A stretch of DNA of 64,000 nt from Parvibaculum sp039680535 (GCF_039680535.1 NZ_JBDKSS010000019.1:51891-115890); one strand, 5' to 3'. Counted from the first letter of the stretch, positions 54,481-62,480 are shown. Notes: a model not told the origin generated them from the sequence alone. Program-made: numbers and translations.

Positions 54481-55221
54481 CTAAGGCGTGCGGTGCGCGG
54501 GCGGCGGCGTTTGGGCTGGGGTGGTTGCCTCATAGCGCTGGTCTTTGGGCAGTCCCAGGGAACAATCGCGGAGCCCCAAGGTGATCAGCGCGCCGACGAC
54601 AAGTGCCGTCGCCCATTTTGTCACGGCCTGCTCGCGCTCGACTGCAGCAAGACGGTCACCAAGCTTCTTATCGTTCTCATTGATCTTAGAGAGAAGGCCG
54701 GCGAAGGACTGGAGGCCGCCAGCGATCGGCCCAGTGAGTTCGGAGGGTATGCTATCGTAGCCCTTCCGTAGCCCTACCTCCGACGGGCGGTCGAGATCGG
54801 CATACCAGATGAGAAAGCAAGGTTCCCCGCGCGCGAGGTGCACCGGACCTGGACCTGCGTTGAACACGGAAAAGATCAACCGGCCTTCGTAGTTTGGGTC
54901 AACGTGAAAGCCGGAGACGTTGACTAGTCCGCGGAACTTGTAGCCTGCACGGATAGAAATGAAGGCGATCGCCCCGACGGGCACGCGGATCGTCTCCTCC
55001 GTGAGGATGAAGCCGAACTGGCCGGCAGGGATGGTGAATCCCTGGCCCTCGACAAGGCTGGTCTTGGGCTTATTGCGGGGATCGTCGGGCTCGCCCGTCG
55101 GCGAGACATAGATTTCGGGACCGACCCGCAATCGGTAGGAGGCGTGGTCGAGGCGTTTCGGGTCATAGTCGCTGATCAGCCCGCCCAGCTCGTCGTGAAG
55201 CCGCTGCCCACCCCAGAACAT
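54481..55221 (-). CDS. Membrane-anchored dCTP-deaminase/dUTPase-fold protein
   Basis: This 246-aa protein has residues 25-145 in the dCTP-deaminase/dUTPase fold: YRLRVGPEIYVS, TIPAGQFGFILTEETIRVP, IAFISIRAGYKFRGL, FHVDPNYEGRLIFSVFNAGPGPV. In dCTP deaminase the strand after EGR carries the catalytic glutamate (VLEFYN); here it reads IFSVFN, so deamination is unlikely and nucleotide binding or pyrophosphatase activity more so. Residues 175-200 look coiled-coil and a membrane helix follows (WATALVVGALITLGL). It starts at the MazG-like gene's stop (1-base overlap). Confidence 0.7.
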   Translation of the reverse strand: MFWGGQRLHDELGGLISDYDPKRLDHASYRLRVGPEIYVSPTGEPDDPRNKPKTSLVEGQGFTIPAGQFGFILTEETIRVPVGAIAFISIRAGYKFRGLVNVSGFHVDPNYEGRLIFSVFNAGPGPVHLARGEPCFLIWYADLDRPSEVGLRKGYDSIPSELTGPIAGGLQSFAGLLSKINENDKKLGDRLAAVEREQAVTKWATALVVGALITLGLRDCSLGLPKDQRYEATTPAQTPPPAHRTP

Positions 55222-55811
55222 CAGGCCTCTCCTCCCGCACCTTCGCGGAAGCGGTCGTCGAAGATCGATCGCGCTTCAACGATGCGGATGCGGCTTTTGT
55301 AGGCTGCCTCTATGTCGATGGCTCTGGCCCCGGCTTCGGCCAGAATGACTTTGATAAGCGCCAGATTGCAGGCCCTCATGCCCTCATGGAACGGCACCGG
55401 CTCCAGATGATCCCAAGACTCGCAGATCTTGGCGAGCTGTCCGTTGTGGCGGGCGAACTGCCGAACCAGCCAGAGTGGATCTTCCTGGGGACGCGGCAAG
55501 CTTTCGGCTAGGTTCGCCGCCACCTCTGCAAATGAGTTTGCCGCCGTTTCGTCGAGGGCCTTGCCGAGGTCTTGGTTCAGGGTATTCGCACTGGCTAGAG
55601 CGATGATGAAGGCATCGACCAAGGTCTTGGTCAGCCGGGGTTCATCTCCAGTCTCGACCGCCTCGAGGAAATAAGCGGTGTACTTGGCGTTGTGGAGCGC
55701 CATGTGCTTAATCCGCTGCGCAAGCGGCAGGATCACAACGTCCTTGTGATAGGCTTCGTCGTGCTTCAGTTGCGCCCATTGCAGGGCCAGCAGTTGATCG
55801 CGAATAGGCAT
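55221..55811 (-). CDS. Helical protein, possibly MazG-like NTP pyrophosphatase
   Basis: This 196-aa all-helical protein has two similar halves, each with a HN-A/G pattern (ALHNAKYTAYFLEAVETGDE; FARHNGQLAKICESW). LVDAFIIALASANTLNQDLGKAL resembles the helix pair of MazG-type enzymes, which remove pyrophosphate from NTPs. The full ExxE/ExxD metal pattern is not clear, so the call is tentative. It follows the TS-like gene by 24 bases and abuts the DCD-like gene, which fits a nucleotide-pool role. Confidence 0.45.
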   Translation of the reverse strand: MPIRDQLLALQWAQLKHDEAYHKDVVILPLAQRIKHMALHNAKYTAYFLEAVETGDEPRLTKTLVDAFIIALASANTLNQDLGKALDETAANSFAEVAANLAESLPRPQEDPLWLVRQFARHNGQLAKICESWDHLEPVPFHEGMRACNLALIKVILAEAGARAIDIEAAYKSRIRIVEARSIFDDRFREGAGGEA

Positions 55812-55835
55812 TGATAGCCGTCCTCCTCAGGCGGC

Positions 55836-56639
55836 TTAGGCAAGCATGTTATCGTAGATCGCGCGGCATTGCGCGATCAAGGTTTTGACTTCGCGTTTAG
55901 TCCACCGTCCGCCGCAACCTTCGCCGGACCCCGTGTCGAGACGGGCGAAGGTGGAGTTGATGGTGAGACCGCCGACCGCGAGCTTAGTCTCGCGGGCTAG
56001 GAAATATTGCAGCCGGCCGAGACCCACCAGATTTCCGAGCAGCCGACGCACATAGTAGTGCGAGCGGTAGGTCGCATTGAAGCGGATGTGGCCGTCATGC
56101 ACCTTGATACTGAGATGGCTCAGACAGGGGCCGCCGTAAAGGCGCTTGCGGTCAGTCACAGGATCGTAGATCGGGATATCGTCTTCGAAGGGTCGGCCCT
56201 GGCCGAGCTCGAAGGACGCCGTGTATTTGCCGTGCTTTGCAATCTTGGAGACCATGTCCTCGAGTGGATTGAAGGTCTTTCCTTCGAAGTCCTTCTGGCG
56301 AAGGATCCGGTGTGAGTAGGATCCCCAGTTACCGTCCCTGCGAGCTTTCTGGATGGAACGAAGTTTGGTTGGGTAGCCGTCAAACAAACCGCACGCGCCG
56401 TTTCGAGCATATTCATCGAGCGGGAAGATCGTTTCGGCGACCGTGTGGACGCTGAACGCGCCATGCGAGGTCAAAAAATTGTCCACTTCCTTGTAGACGA
56501 GCGCGTCCGCGGCAGAGAGGACGGTCGGCTCCGCGATATGCAGGAACACGTCAAAGTCCTGGGTCTTGGCGCAGCCGGCAAGATGCTCGACCGCGTCAAG
56601 CCACACTGCAGGAGCCGTTTGGCCTTTGATCAGTTCCAT
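55836..56639 (-). CDS. Thymidylate-synthase-fold protein
   Basis: This 267-aa protein has TS-like features in the second half. A DPVTDRKR phosphate-site arginine run precedes the candidate nucleophile C172 in GGPCLSHLSI. FNATYRSHYYVRRLLGNLVGLGRLQYFLA corresponds to the YQRSxD-GxPFN helix of thymidylate synthase and dNMP hydroxymethylases. The N-terminal half is less similar. TS relatives in phages make 5-hydroxymethyl-dUMP or -dCMP. Together with the pyrophosphorylase-like and DCD-like neighbours this points to pyrimidine C5 modification. Alternative substrates remain possible. Confidence 0.6.
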   Translation of the reverse strand: MELIKGQTAPAVWLDAVEHLAGCAKTQDFDVFLHIAEPTVLSAADALVYKEVDNFLTSHGAFSVHTVAETIFPLDEYARNGACGLFDGYPTKLRSIQKARRDGNWGSYSHRILRQKDFEGKTFNPLEDMVSKIAKHGKYTASFELGQGRPFEDDIPIYDPVTDRKRLYGGPCLSHLSIKVHDGHIRFNATYRSHYYVRRLLGNLVGLGRLQYFLARETKLAVGGLTINSTFARLDTGSGEGCGGRWTKREVKTLIAQCRAIYDNMLA

Positions 56640-56648
56640 TGCGATCTC

Positions 56649-57284
56649 CTAGATCAGTAGCGCTGTTTCGTGGAGCTGGCGGTCGACATAGGCGCGCGGC
56701 AGCCAAGCGTAGCCGCCTTGCCCCCAACCCGGGCCCCAACTGTTGCGGATGAGCAGTGACGGCTCGCCATTGCTGTCGACGCCGTGACCCACCGCGAGCA
56801 CGGCATGGCCCCCACGCTCGATATCGGGCGTGCGGTCGGGAACGCGTCCAGCCCCATCCGGTCGATAGAATGCATCGGTGATCACCAACCCGAGCACCAC
56901 CGGGGTACCACCGTCAACCGCCGCCACGATGCCATCGAAGGTGAACGTGCCGGGTGTCATCGTCGTTTTGTGAAGTGGCAATGTAATTGGTGGAGGCGTC
57001 CACGGACTCCGCTGATCCGAGGTGTAAGGCCAGGCGGTTTCGACGGGTTGTCCCTCAACCGCCAGCGCGGCAGCTGCCGCCACCATGGTTGTGCCCGCAT
57101 GAGGGTGTTGACCCGGGGTCTGCGCCACCGCGTGAAAGAAGAGGTACTCGACGCAGAGGTGCTCGGTTGAGAGCGTTTTGTATTCGTGGGCGGTCGAGCT
57201 CGCAAAGGCGAGGCAAGACTGCCGGCGACCTTGGTCGCGGACCGGAAGGAGGCTCGAACGGAGGTCGACCGACGGCGTGATCAC
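56649..57284 (-). CDS. Papain-like (C1) cysteine peptidase
   Basis: The GTG start at 57284 overlaps the TGA of the ImmA/IrrE gene (GTGA), giving 211 aa. The C1 elements are complete: oxyanion Q18 and nucleophile C24 in VRDQGRRQSCLAFASS, H160 in GGHAVLAVGHG, and N181 in IRNSWGPGWGQGGYAWLP. There is no prodomain and no signal peptide, so it would work in the cytoplasm. Cytosolic papain-like enzymes in bacterial operons are unusual. It may process an operon partner or a host protein. Confidence 0.85.
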   Translation of the reverse strand: MITPSVDLRSSLLPVRDQGRRQSCLAFASSTAHEYKTLSTEHLCVEYLFFHAVAQTPGQHPHAGTTMVAAAAALAVEGQPVETAWPYTSDQRSPWTPPPITLPLHKTTMTPGTFTFDGIVAAVDGGTPVVLGLVITDAFYRPDGAGRVPDRTPDIERGGHAVLAVGHGVDSNGEPSLLIRNSWGPGWGQGGYAWLPRAYVDRQLHETALLI

Positions 57285-58300
57285 GGCTGCAATCCGAGGC
57301 GACGCCGGTCGGCGCGGGAGAGGCCACCTTCCTCGGGACCTTCGAGGGCGAGCGCGAGGGCGAACGTCGGATTGGCAGGATCGTCGCCGGCCCAAGGCTG
57401 CGCCTCTCTCAAGGTCACGTGGCCGCGGCCATGCTTGGGCGGGCGGGCAATCAACGTCCGGACGGCGGGCGCGCCATAATGCAGCGGATCACGGGAGAAC
57501 GCTGACTCATCGGACAGGACGGCGAAGCCGGCATCGCGAAGTGCGTCGATCTGCCATTGGTGGCCGCTGCCGGCGGCCTCCTTGAGCTCGATCCGTAGTA
57601 GGTCGTCCGGATTGCCGAACAGCCGGGCGCCATTATCCCTGGCAGTCACGCGCCATACATCGGACCATGAACTTCCTGGACGAAACTCGCCGCCAAGACG
57701 GGACTTGAGTTTGGCTACTTTCATCTTGAGGAGGGCGTCAACTTCGCCTAGGGGCAGGATCTGGTGGCTGACGAGCCCCCAGCAGGTCGCCTCGTAGCTG
57801 GCGCCCATGCGTAGCGAAAGTTGGTAGACGACGTCGGGGTTGCGGAGGTGGCCGACGACGGTCCACCCTTGGGCTCGAATATGATGCCGGTAGAGCCAGC
57901 GGGGCAGCAGGAACTCCGCGGCGAAAGCGTCGGCAGCGACCTCCTGCAGGTCACGCCCGTCAATAGGGGTCAGCGGTCCGCGGTAAAGAATCTCGCGATC
58001 GACGCTACCACGGTGTTCCAAGATGGCATGCCCCAGTTCGTGCGCGCCGGTGAACCGCTGGATGTGGAGGCCCCGCTCGGTGGTGACCATAATTCCGCGG
58101 AGCGGCGCTGGAAGGCAGAGGCCGAGAGCGGACGTGAGGCGCTTGAAGACCAGCGGGATGTCAAGCTCGCCGATCACCTCGAAAACGTCTATCAGACCGG
58201 CGCCCTCGGTGACGCGCCGCTGGAGATCGAGGTCTCTATGCAGCTGCTTGGCCGCTGCCGCGGCCTCGAGACGGACCGCGGCGGCGGGCGATCTAGCCAC
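57281..58300 (-). CDS. ImmA/IrrE-family metallopeptidase
   Basis: This 339-aa protein has a zinc site HELGH at residues 87-91 (FTGAHELGHAILEH) and a third ligand glutamate near 120 (LQEVAADAFAAEFLLP). ImmA-type enzymes cleave XRE repressors and so switch on the genes they guard. It overlaps the XRE gene by 8 bases and the C1-peptidase gene by 4. The C-terminal 150 residues are unrecognised and may sense the signal. Confidence 0.88.
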   Translation of the reverse strand: MARSPAAAVRLEAAAAAKQLHRDLDLQRRVTEGAGLIDVFEVIGELDIPLVFKRLTSALGLCLPAPLRGIMVTTERGLHIQRFTGAHELGHAILEHRGSVDREILYRGPLTPIDGRDLQEVAADAFAAEFLLPRWLYRHHIRAQGWTVVGHLRNPDVVYQLSLRMGASYEATCWGLVSHQILPLGEVDALLKMKVAKLKSRLGGEFRPGSSWSDVWRVTARDNGARLFGNPDDLLRIELKEAAGSGHQWQIDALRDAGFAVLSDESAFSRDPLHYGAPAVRTLIARPPKHGRGHVTLREAQPWAGDDPANPTFALALALEGPEEGGLSRADRRRLGLQP

Positions 58301-58649
58301 GGTTCGAGCTCCGCGGCGCGCGAAGCTGGAGAAACTCGGCGAACCTCAGAAGTTCGGCTCGATCCTCAGAGGAGAGCTCGGTCGCGGCCCGCGCAAGTGC
58401 CTGAACGCTTTCCGGCAACGGCTTCGTTTCGGCGACGCCGGTGAGCGCCTCGATCGACTGAGCATAGACCTCCGCAAACCGAGCCAACTCGACCGCATCG
58501 ACCTTCCGGCGACCATTCTCAATTAGGGACAGCGCCGAGCGCGACAGGCCGACCGCGACCGCAGCCTCTTCTTGCTTCAGTTCGAGATACTCTCGCGCTT
58601 GCCGCAGCCGGTCGCCGATCTGCCGCCACCTCTCGGTTTCGTCGCTCAT
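58293..58649 (-). CDS. XRE-family transcriptional repressor
   Basis: This 118-aa protein starts at ATG 58649. The HTH_3 motif is at residues 13-65: LRQAREYLELKQEEAAVAVGLSRSALSLIENGRRKVDAVELARFAEVY. A short C-terminal acidic helical part follows. Paired with an adjacent ImmA/IrrE peptidase, it is the likely repressor of the operon and probable binder of the inverted repeat at 59098-59113. Confidence 0.9.
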   Translation of the reverse strand: MSDETERWRQIGDRLRQAREYLELKQEEAAVAVGLSRSALSLIENGRRKVDAVELARFAEVYAQSIEALTGVAETKPLPESVQALARAATELSSEDRAELLRFAEFLQLRAPRSSNRG

Positions 58650-58659
58650 GGTCGTGTCC

Positions 58660-59031
58660 TCACACTGTCTCAAGTTCCTTCGCCGCCTTGCGCTTTTTCA
58701 CTTTGATCTCGCCGATGAAGACCTTTTCTAGCTTGGGGACGAGATCGGCGATCATCTCCTCGCAACTGGCGTAGCCGCCTGCCTTGATAATCTGCGGGGG
58801 CAGTTCGATATCGAGCACCTTCTTGGTGACCACCGTCGCGTCGACAATGCGCTTCGAGTCGATCGCTGGCCGCATGCCTATGATGGAGCCGCCGGGCCCC
58901 GAAGGAGCATCGGCTTCGACTGAGCCATCGATCGCGGCGGCCTCCTCTTCGAACCATTCCTTGAGCTCGGCGATTAAGACCGGCACCTTGGCCGCGAATA
59001 TCTTCTTTAACTCCTCCTTGGTCGCGGCCAT
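58660..59031 (-). CDS. Operon-leading small hypothetical protein
   Basis: This 123-aa protein starts at ATG 59031, with GGAG about ten bases upstream. The composition is lysine/glutamate-rich and helical (ATKEELKKIFAAKVPVLIAELKEWFEEEAAAIDGS), with a flexible GPGG stretch and a basic KVKKRKAAKEL tail. No family is recognised. It is the first gene of the operon, 10 bases before the XRE gene. Confidence 0.6.
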   Translation of the reverse strand: MAATKEELKKIFAAKVPVLIAELKEWFEEEAAAIDGSVEADAPSGPGGSIIGMRPAIDSKRIVDATVVTKKVLDIELPPQIIKAGGYASCEEMIADLVPKLEKVFIGEIKVKKRKAAKELETV

Positions 59032-59059
59032 ATGCACGCTCCATGTTAGATTTCCGAAC

Positions 59060-59089
59060 AATATAAGCTGTGCGGGCGTAGAAAGTCAA
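59060..59089 (-). promoter_or_regulatory. Sigma-70-type promoter of the island operon
   Basis: On the minus strand TTGACT (59089-59084) is followed, 18 bases on, by TATATT (59065-59060), or 17 bases on by TTATAT. The predicted start is about 20 bases before the ATG at 59031. It is near-consensus and strong for this GC-rich region. Confidence 0.75.
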
Positions 59090-59097
59090 CATAGCTA

Positions 59098-59113
59098 TTT
59101 ACCCCGTGGTAAA
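59098..59113. promoter_or_regulatory. Inverted repeat next to the operon promoter, putative XRE operator
   Basis: TTTACC-CCGT-GGTAAA lies 8 bases upstream of the -35 box. Perfect 6-base arms around a 4-base centre are typical of dimeric repressor operators. The XRE gene is in the same operon, so autoregulation is plausible. Confidence 0.55.
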
Positions 59114-59120
59114 GCTTGGT

Positions 59121-59685
59121 TCAGCTTTGACCAGCTGGGTTGATCGAAAGAGAGGAGATGTTTGGCGCCGGGAGGGGAGCGCCGATCGCTTCGGCGAAGT
59201 CGGCGTCGGAGATGTGCTCAAGGAAGGGCGCGACCTGCACGGCGCTGACGGCGAACTTCGGCTTGGGGATTGCAAAGGCGGGCGTTCTGATACGGCCGTT
59301 GCGGGTGATCACAGCCCCGAACCCCCGTAATGTAGGTCGCGTTGACGTGGTCGGCGCCATAATAGCCGACCAGCGCGTAAGATAAAATTGCGGCTGTTCG
59401 GCGAACGTGCGGGAGCATGAGGTCGGCCGGTTCGATGCCATGCTTTTGGATTGCGATGAAGGCCGGCCGCTCGCCAGTGAACTGTCTCGCCGCTTTGCGC
59501 ATCGCCTCCAACTTCGGCTTAGAAGGATCGTTCTGGCGATCGCTCCGCATGACGACGAGGCAGCCCCCATCCCCCGTCAGGCCACCAGCAACGTGAGTGT
59601 TTGCGCCGAAGGTTGCACTACAGGCCTTGTAGAAAGCCCTTTGCTCATCGAGCGGCGCACCATCAGGGCACTCGGTATGGGGCCG
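59121..59685 (-). pseudogene. Frameshifted, N-terminally truncated gene of unknown family
   Basis: Two overlapping minus-strand frames join into one protein. The first (59685 to about 59326) includes FGANTHVAGGLTGDGGCLVV and KLEAMRKAARQFTGERPAFI. The second carries on as GFGAVITRNGRIRTPAFAI to 59121. They are offset by one base at a run of five C (59322-59326), so an indel broke the frame (or is a sequencing error). The first frame has no start codon after the stop at 59686-59688. No family is recognised. Confidence 0.6.
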
Positions 59686-59690
59686 CTAAT

Positions 59691-60005
59691 GCTCTCGTAA
59701 AGGCCCTCGGAGACTGGCCGACTTTGCTAGACATTCCGTGGGAGGGCGGTCGGAACTCGACCTAAATCGTCGACACGAAAAACAATCGCGCGTCCGCGTG
59801 CAACCAGACGGCAAGCTCAGGGGTGGGTGGGAGTGGCGGGGCCGGAACCGCAATTCCCGCTTAAGCATCGGACAAGAAAAGGACGTCACTCACGTCTATG
59901 GCCCCAGTATCATCATTTGTACCGTCATTGCGTTTCGCTCCAGCTCAGCCCGAACAGAAATTTTGTGCATAGGTCCAGAAAACCTCTAAAACCGAAAAAC
60001 CATTA
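59691..60005. other. Gap of about 315 bases, no gene seen
   Basis: Between the frameshifted gene and the ATPase gene. The frame at 59686-59889 has no ribosome-binding site. No repeat, tRNA or promoter is convincing. Confidence 0.5.
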
Positions 60006-61715
60006 TCAGGCAGAGACGACTGCCCACGCCTCAGCGGAGCCGCCGTGCTGAGCTCGCACAAATTTGCGCCCGTTGACGAGGCGTCCTACATGCTTGCGTA
60101 GCCACCACCCGAATTTTTTCCGATTAATTTCGGCTCGTTCCCCCGCTATCTCGTGAATCACTTCACGGAGCTCAACATTTGTGTCGCCATAAGCTTGTGC
60201 GGCTGCGACCGCCTCGCGAACCCTTGCAGGTCTGCTTCCAAACTCCTCGTGCCACGAGGTGAGCAACCGGTCCAACAACTCGCGATCCGGGTCCTGATTG
60301 AGGCCCTCGAATATCGAAGATGCTGGATCTTCGCCGGTGAGCCATGCAATGGGCTGTCGGCAGAGGTCCGACCATTCGCTGAAGCCGGCAAGCGGCCGTT
60401 GAGCACTCATAGGCCTTCCCGCTCTGATCCACGCCAAGATGATCGTGAAGGCGAGCGATACAAAATGCCCCCTCTTGCGGAGCACATACTGCACGAGGTC
60501 CGGTCGCTTGAAACTCCGCATCGCCGGCGCTTCGCAGGCAGGGTCCAATGTGATTGTGACACATCGACGGGCCATATCCTGAATTGGACCAACATTGTTC
60601 CCGCTGGAGAGAAGCATTGTGCGCGTGTTCACGCTTACAGTTTTCAAGGAGCCGAGTATGCGACCGCTTATAAACTCGGACGTGAGAGCTGCGCAGAGAC
60701 TATTGTGAGGGAGGATGTCCGTAGTGAGGTTGTCAAATTCGATAACGGCAGGTGACCCCATATACTCAGCAAGAAGGAGTTTGCGGCATTCATCATCATC
60801 GCTCGGAAAGGTTGTTGGTGAATTGCGACGGCTTGTTGCAAACGCTGATGTCAACTCGCATAGGCAAGATTTCCCAGATCCGGGTGCGTGCGCGCGCACA
60901 TGGACCATGGGGGCGAGACTCAAACTGGGGCGTATTGCTGCTGTCAGTATGGCTGTGAGGGTCGCCGTGAGATCATACCTGGCGGCAAATTGGAATTCCG
61001 AAAGCAGGCTCTCAAGTTCGGCGAGTGCCGCCTCGGCGTCTTTCCGAGTGGGTACCTCCGGGATTGTGAACTCGGATGCATCGAAGGCGCCATACATCAT
61101 GGTCGTAGGGTCGTACCCAGCCTGCATCATGAGCGTGCCGTCCGGTCGCAAGTAGGGTTGTCTGGCGATGCCTTTCAGAACCGGTAGGTGCTCATAGGTC
61201 GACAGATCGTGCAGGATTGCGGCACATTTCTGCGGAGGATCAATTTTTTTGCGCTGGAGCGTGGTTTCGCTGTATTTGGTCCAGTCTGCTGCGGCCGAAA
61301 GACCGTGAATGAGTGCGGATTGTCCGACCGGATAGGCCCGCGCGTCGTTGGTGTGCGGATCCAATGTGACCTGGACGATCCGTCCGCCCCGCTGAAAATA
61401 TTTGCCGGACCTGGCCAAGGCGATCTCTGCGTCACGGACGGCGTCATGGATTTTCCCGGGGGTGACGTGAATTGTCGGTTTGCCCGATTTTTCGTCGTCT
61501 GGCCGATGGCGGTACCGCCCCGCAACAGCTGCGTGCGAAGCGGGGGAATTTGAGCTTTCACCGGTTTTGGAGGTTTTTCCGCGGTCATTCGGGGAAAGAT
61601 CGGCGCGGTTCCCGTCGAGCGCCCCGGCACGTCCGCTGGCGGTAGGTAGTTCGGCATGGATTCGGCAACCCGCTTCCACCGGCGAACTATTTGTTGATGG
61701 CGTAACGGTGGTCAT
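60006..61715 (-). CDS. AAA+/helicase-type ATPase of mobile-element replication
   Basis: This 569-aa protein has a Walker A APGSGKSCLC at residues 277-286 and a Walker B-like AVIEFDN near 323-329. A sensor-like NTRTMLLSSGNN and ARRCVTITLD follow. The layout resembles primase/helicase-type ATPases of prophages and integrative elements. The N-terminal 80 residues are disordered. It overlaps the AlpA gene stop by 4 bases (ATGA), forming a two-gene unit. Confidence 0.7.
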   Translation of the reverse strand: MTTVTPSTNSSPVEAGCRIHAELPTASGRAGALDGNRADLSPNDRGKTSKTGESSNSPASHAAVAGRYRHRPDDEKSGKPTIHVTPGKIHDAVRDAEIALARSGKYFQRGGRIVQVTLDPHTNDARAYPVGQSALIHGLSAAADWTKYSETTLQRKKIDPPQKCAAILHDLSTYEHLPVLKGIARQPYLRPDGTLMMQAGYDPTTMMYGAFDASEFTIPEVPTRKDAEAALAELESLLSEFQFAARYDLTATLTAILTAAIRPSLSLAPMVHVRAHAPGSGKSCLCELTSAFATSRRNSPTTFPSDDDECRKLLLAEYMGSPAVIEFDNLTTDILPHNSLCAALTSEFISGRILGSLKTVSVNTRTMLLSSGNNVGPIQDMARRCVTITLDPACEAPAMRSFKRPDLVQYVLRKRGHFVSLAFTIILAWIRAGRPMSAQRPLAGFSEWSDLCRQPIAWLTGEDPASSIFEGLNQDPDRELLDRLLTSWHEEFGSRPARVREAVAAAQAYGDTNVELREVIHEIAGERAEINRKKFGWWLRKHVGRLVNGRKFVRAQHGGSAEAWAVVSA

Positions 61716-61903
61716 GCGTTGCCTCCGCGCTCTTTGGAGACAAGGGCGCTGTCGTAGGCATCAAGCTCTTCGACGGCCCACAATGCGCTCCGCCCGAGGT
61801 GGACGGGGCTCGGAAATCTCCCTTGCGCAATGAGTTGGTAGAGGGTGCTGCGGCCAATGCCGTATCGTTGCTGGACCGCTTTTAGTCGTATGAATCTTGC
61901 CAT
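61712..61903 (-). CDS. AlpA-family helix-turn-helix regulator
   Basis: This 63-aa protein matches AlpA/excisionase-type winged helices: FIRLKAVQQRYGIGRSTLYQLIAQGRFPSPVHLGRSALWAVEELDAY. Members activate integrase genes or aid excision in P4-like elements. It begins the AlpA-ATPase unit. No integrase gene is visible next to it. Confidence 0.85.
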   Translation of the reverse strand: MARFIRLKAVQQRYGIGRSTLYQLIAQGRFPSPVHLGRSALWAVEELDAYDSALVSKERGGNA

Positions 61904-62480
61904 GGTGATGGCTCCTGCGTTGTGACTTGCAAAGCCATCGGGCCGTCACGACCTGTTCGGCACCATACTTATTCGGAAAATTCTGGACCGAATCGACTCG
62001 CGACGGATGTTCGCGGACGTCACGACGCGTCATATGCAAGGCTGCGGATCGATCTTTTCGTTCTTGCGCGTGCAGCAGCTGAGGGCGGCCGGAAGGTGTT
62101 AACCGTTTGCCCGCGCAGCCGCTGAGAACGGAGAGCCATTGACAATCGACCCTGGAACCGAGGGCTCCAGTGAAGGTCAAGATCGCGCCTTTTACTGCCA
62201 TTGCCTTGCGTCGCGCGCCGCACTGCCAACAGCAGCAAAGCTGAAGCCTGATCCAAGGCCGGCGTGCCGTCGGTAGTCCTCAGATACTGCCAAAGAACAT
62301 TGGCAGTGCCCGATCGATCTCGTCGCTGGAGAGGGGCGATCCATCCTCACGCGGTAGAACGAAGGCTTGACGTTGGCCGTACGCAAAATTGCTCTTATTC
62401 TGAAAGTGTAGTCTTGTTCCGGGCGAATCCTGGAACGGCGCAAATACACGAGCAGCGTGAATTCGAAGCGGGGACAATAA
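61904..62480. other. 577-base gap upstream of hsdM
   Basis: No complete gene is convincing. A short hairpin lies at 62286-62307 (ACTGCCAA, 6-base loop, TTGGCAGT). The minus-strand frame ending at 62280 finishes with a plausible protein C-terminus (REDGSPLSSDEIDRALP), which may be a gene relic. No second tRNA remnant is found. Confidence 0.4.

Noticed and set aside
59826..59880. Stretch loosely resembling the sequence around the tRNA remnant at 50206
   Set aside because: Weak match only, without T-loop or CCA end, so not taken as the second att copy.
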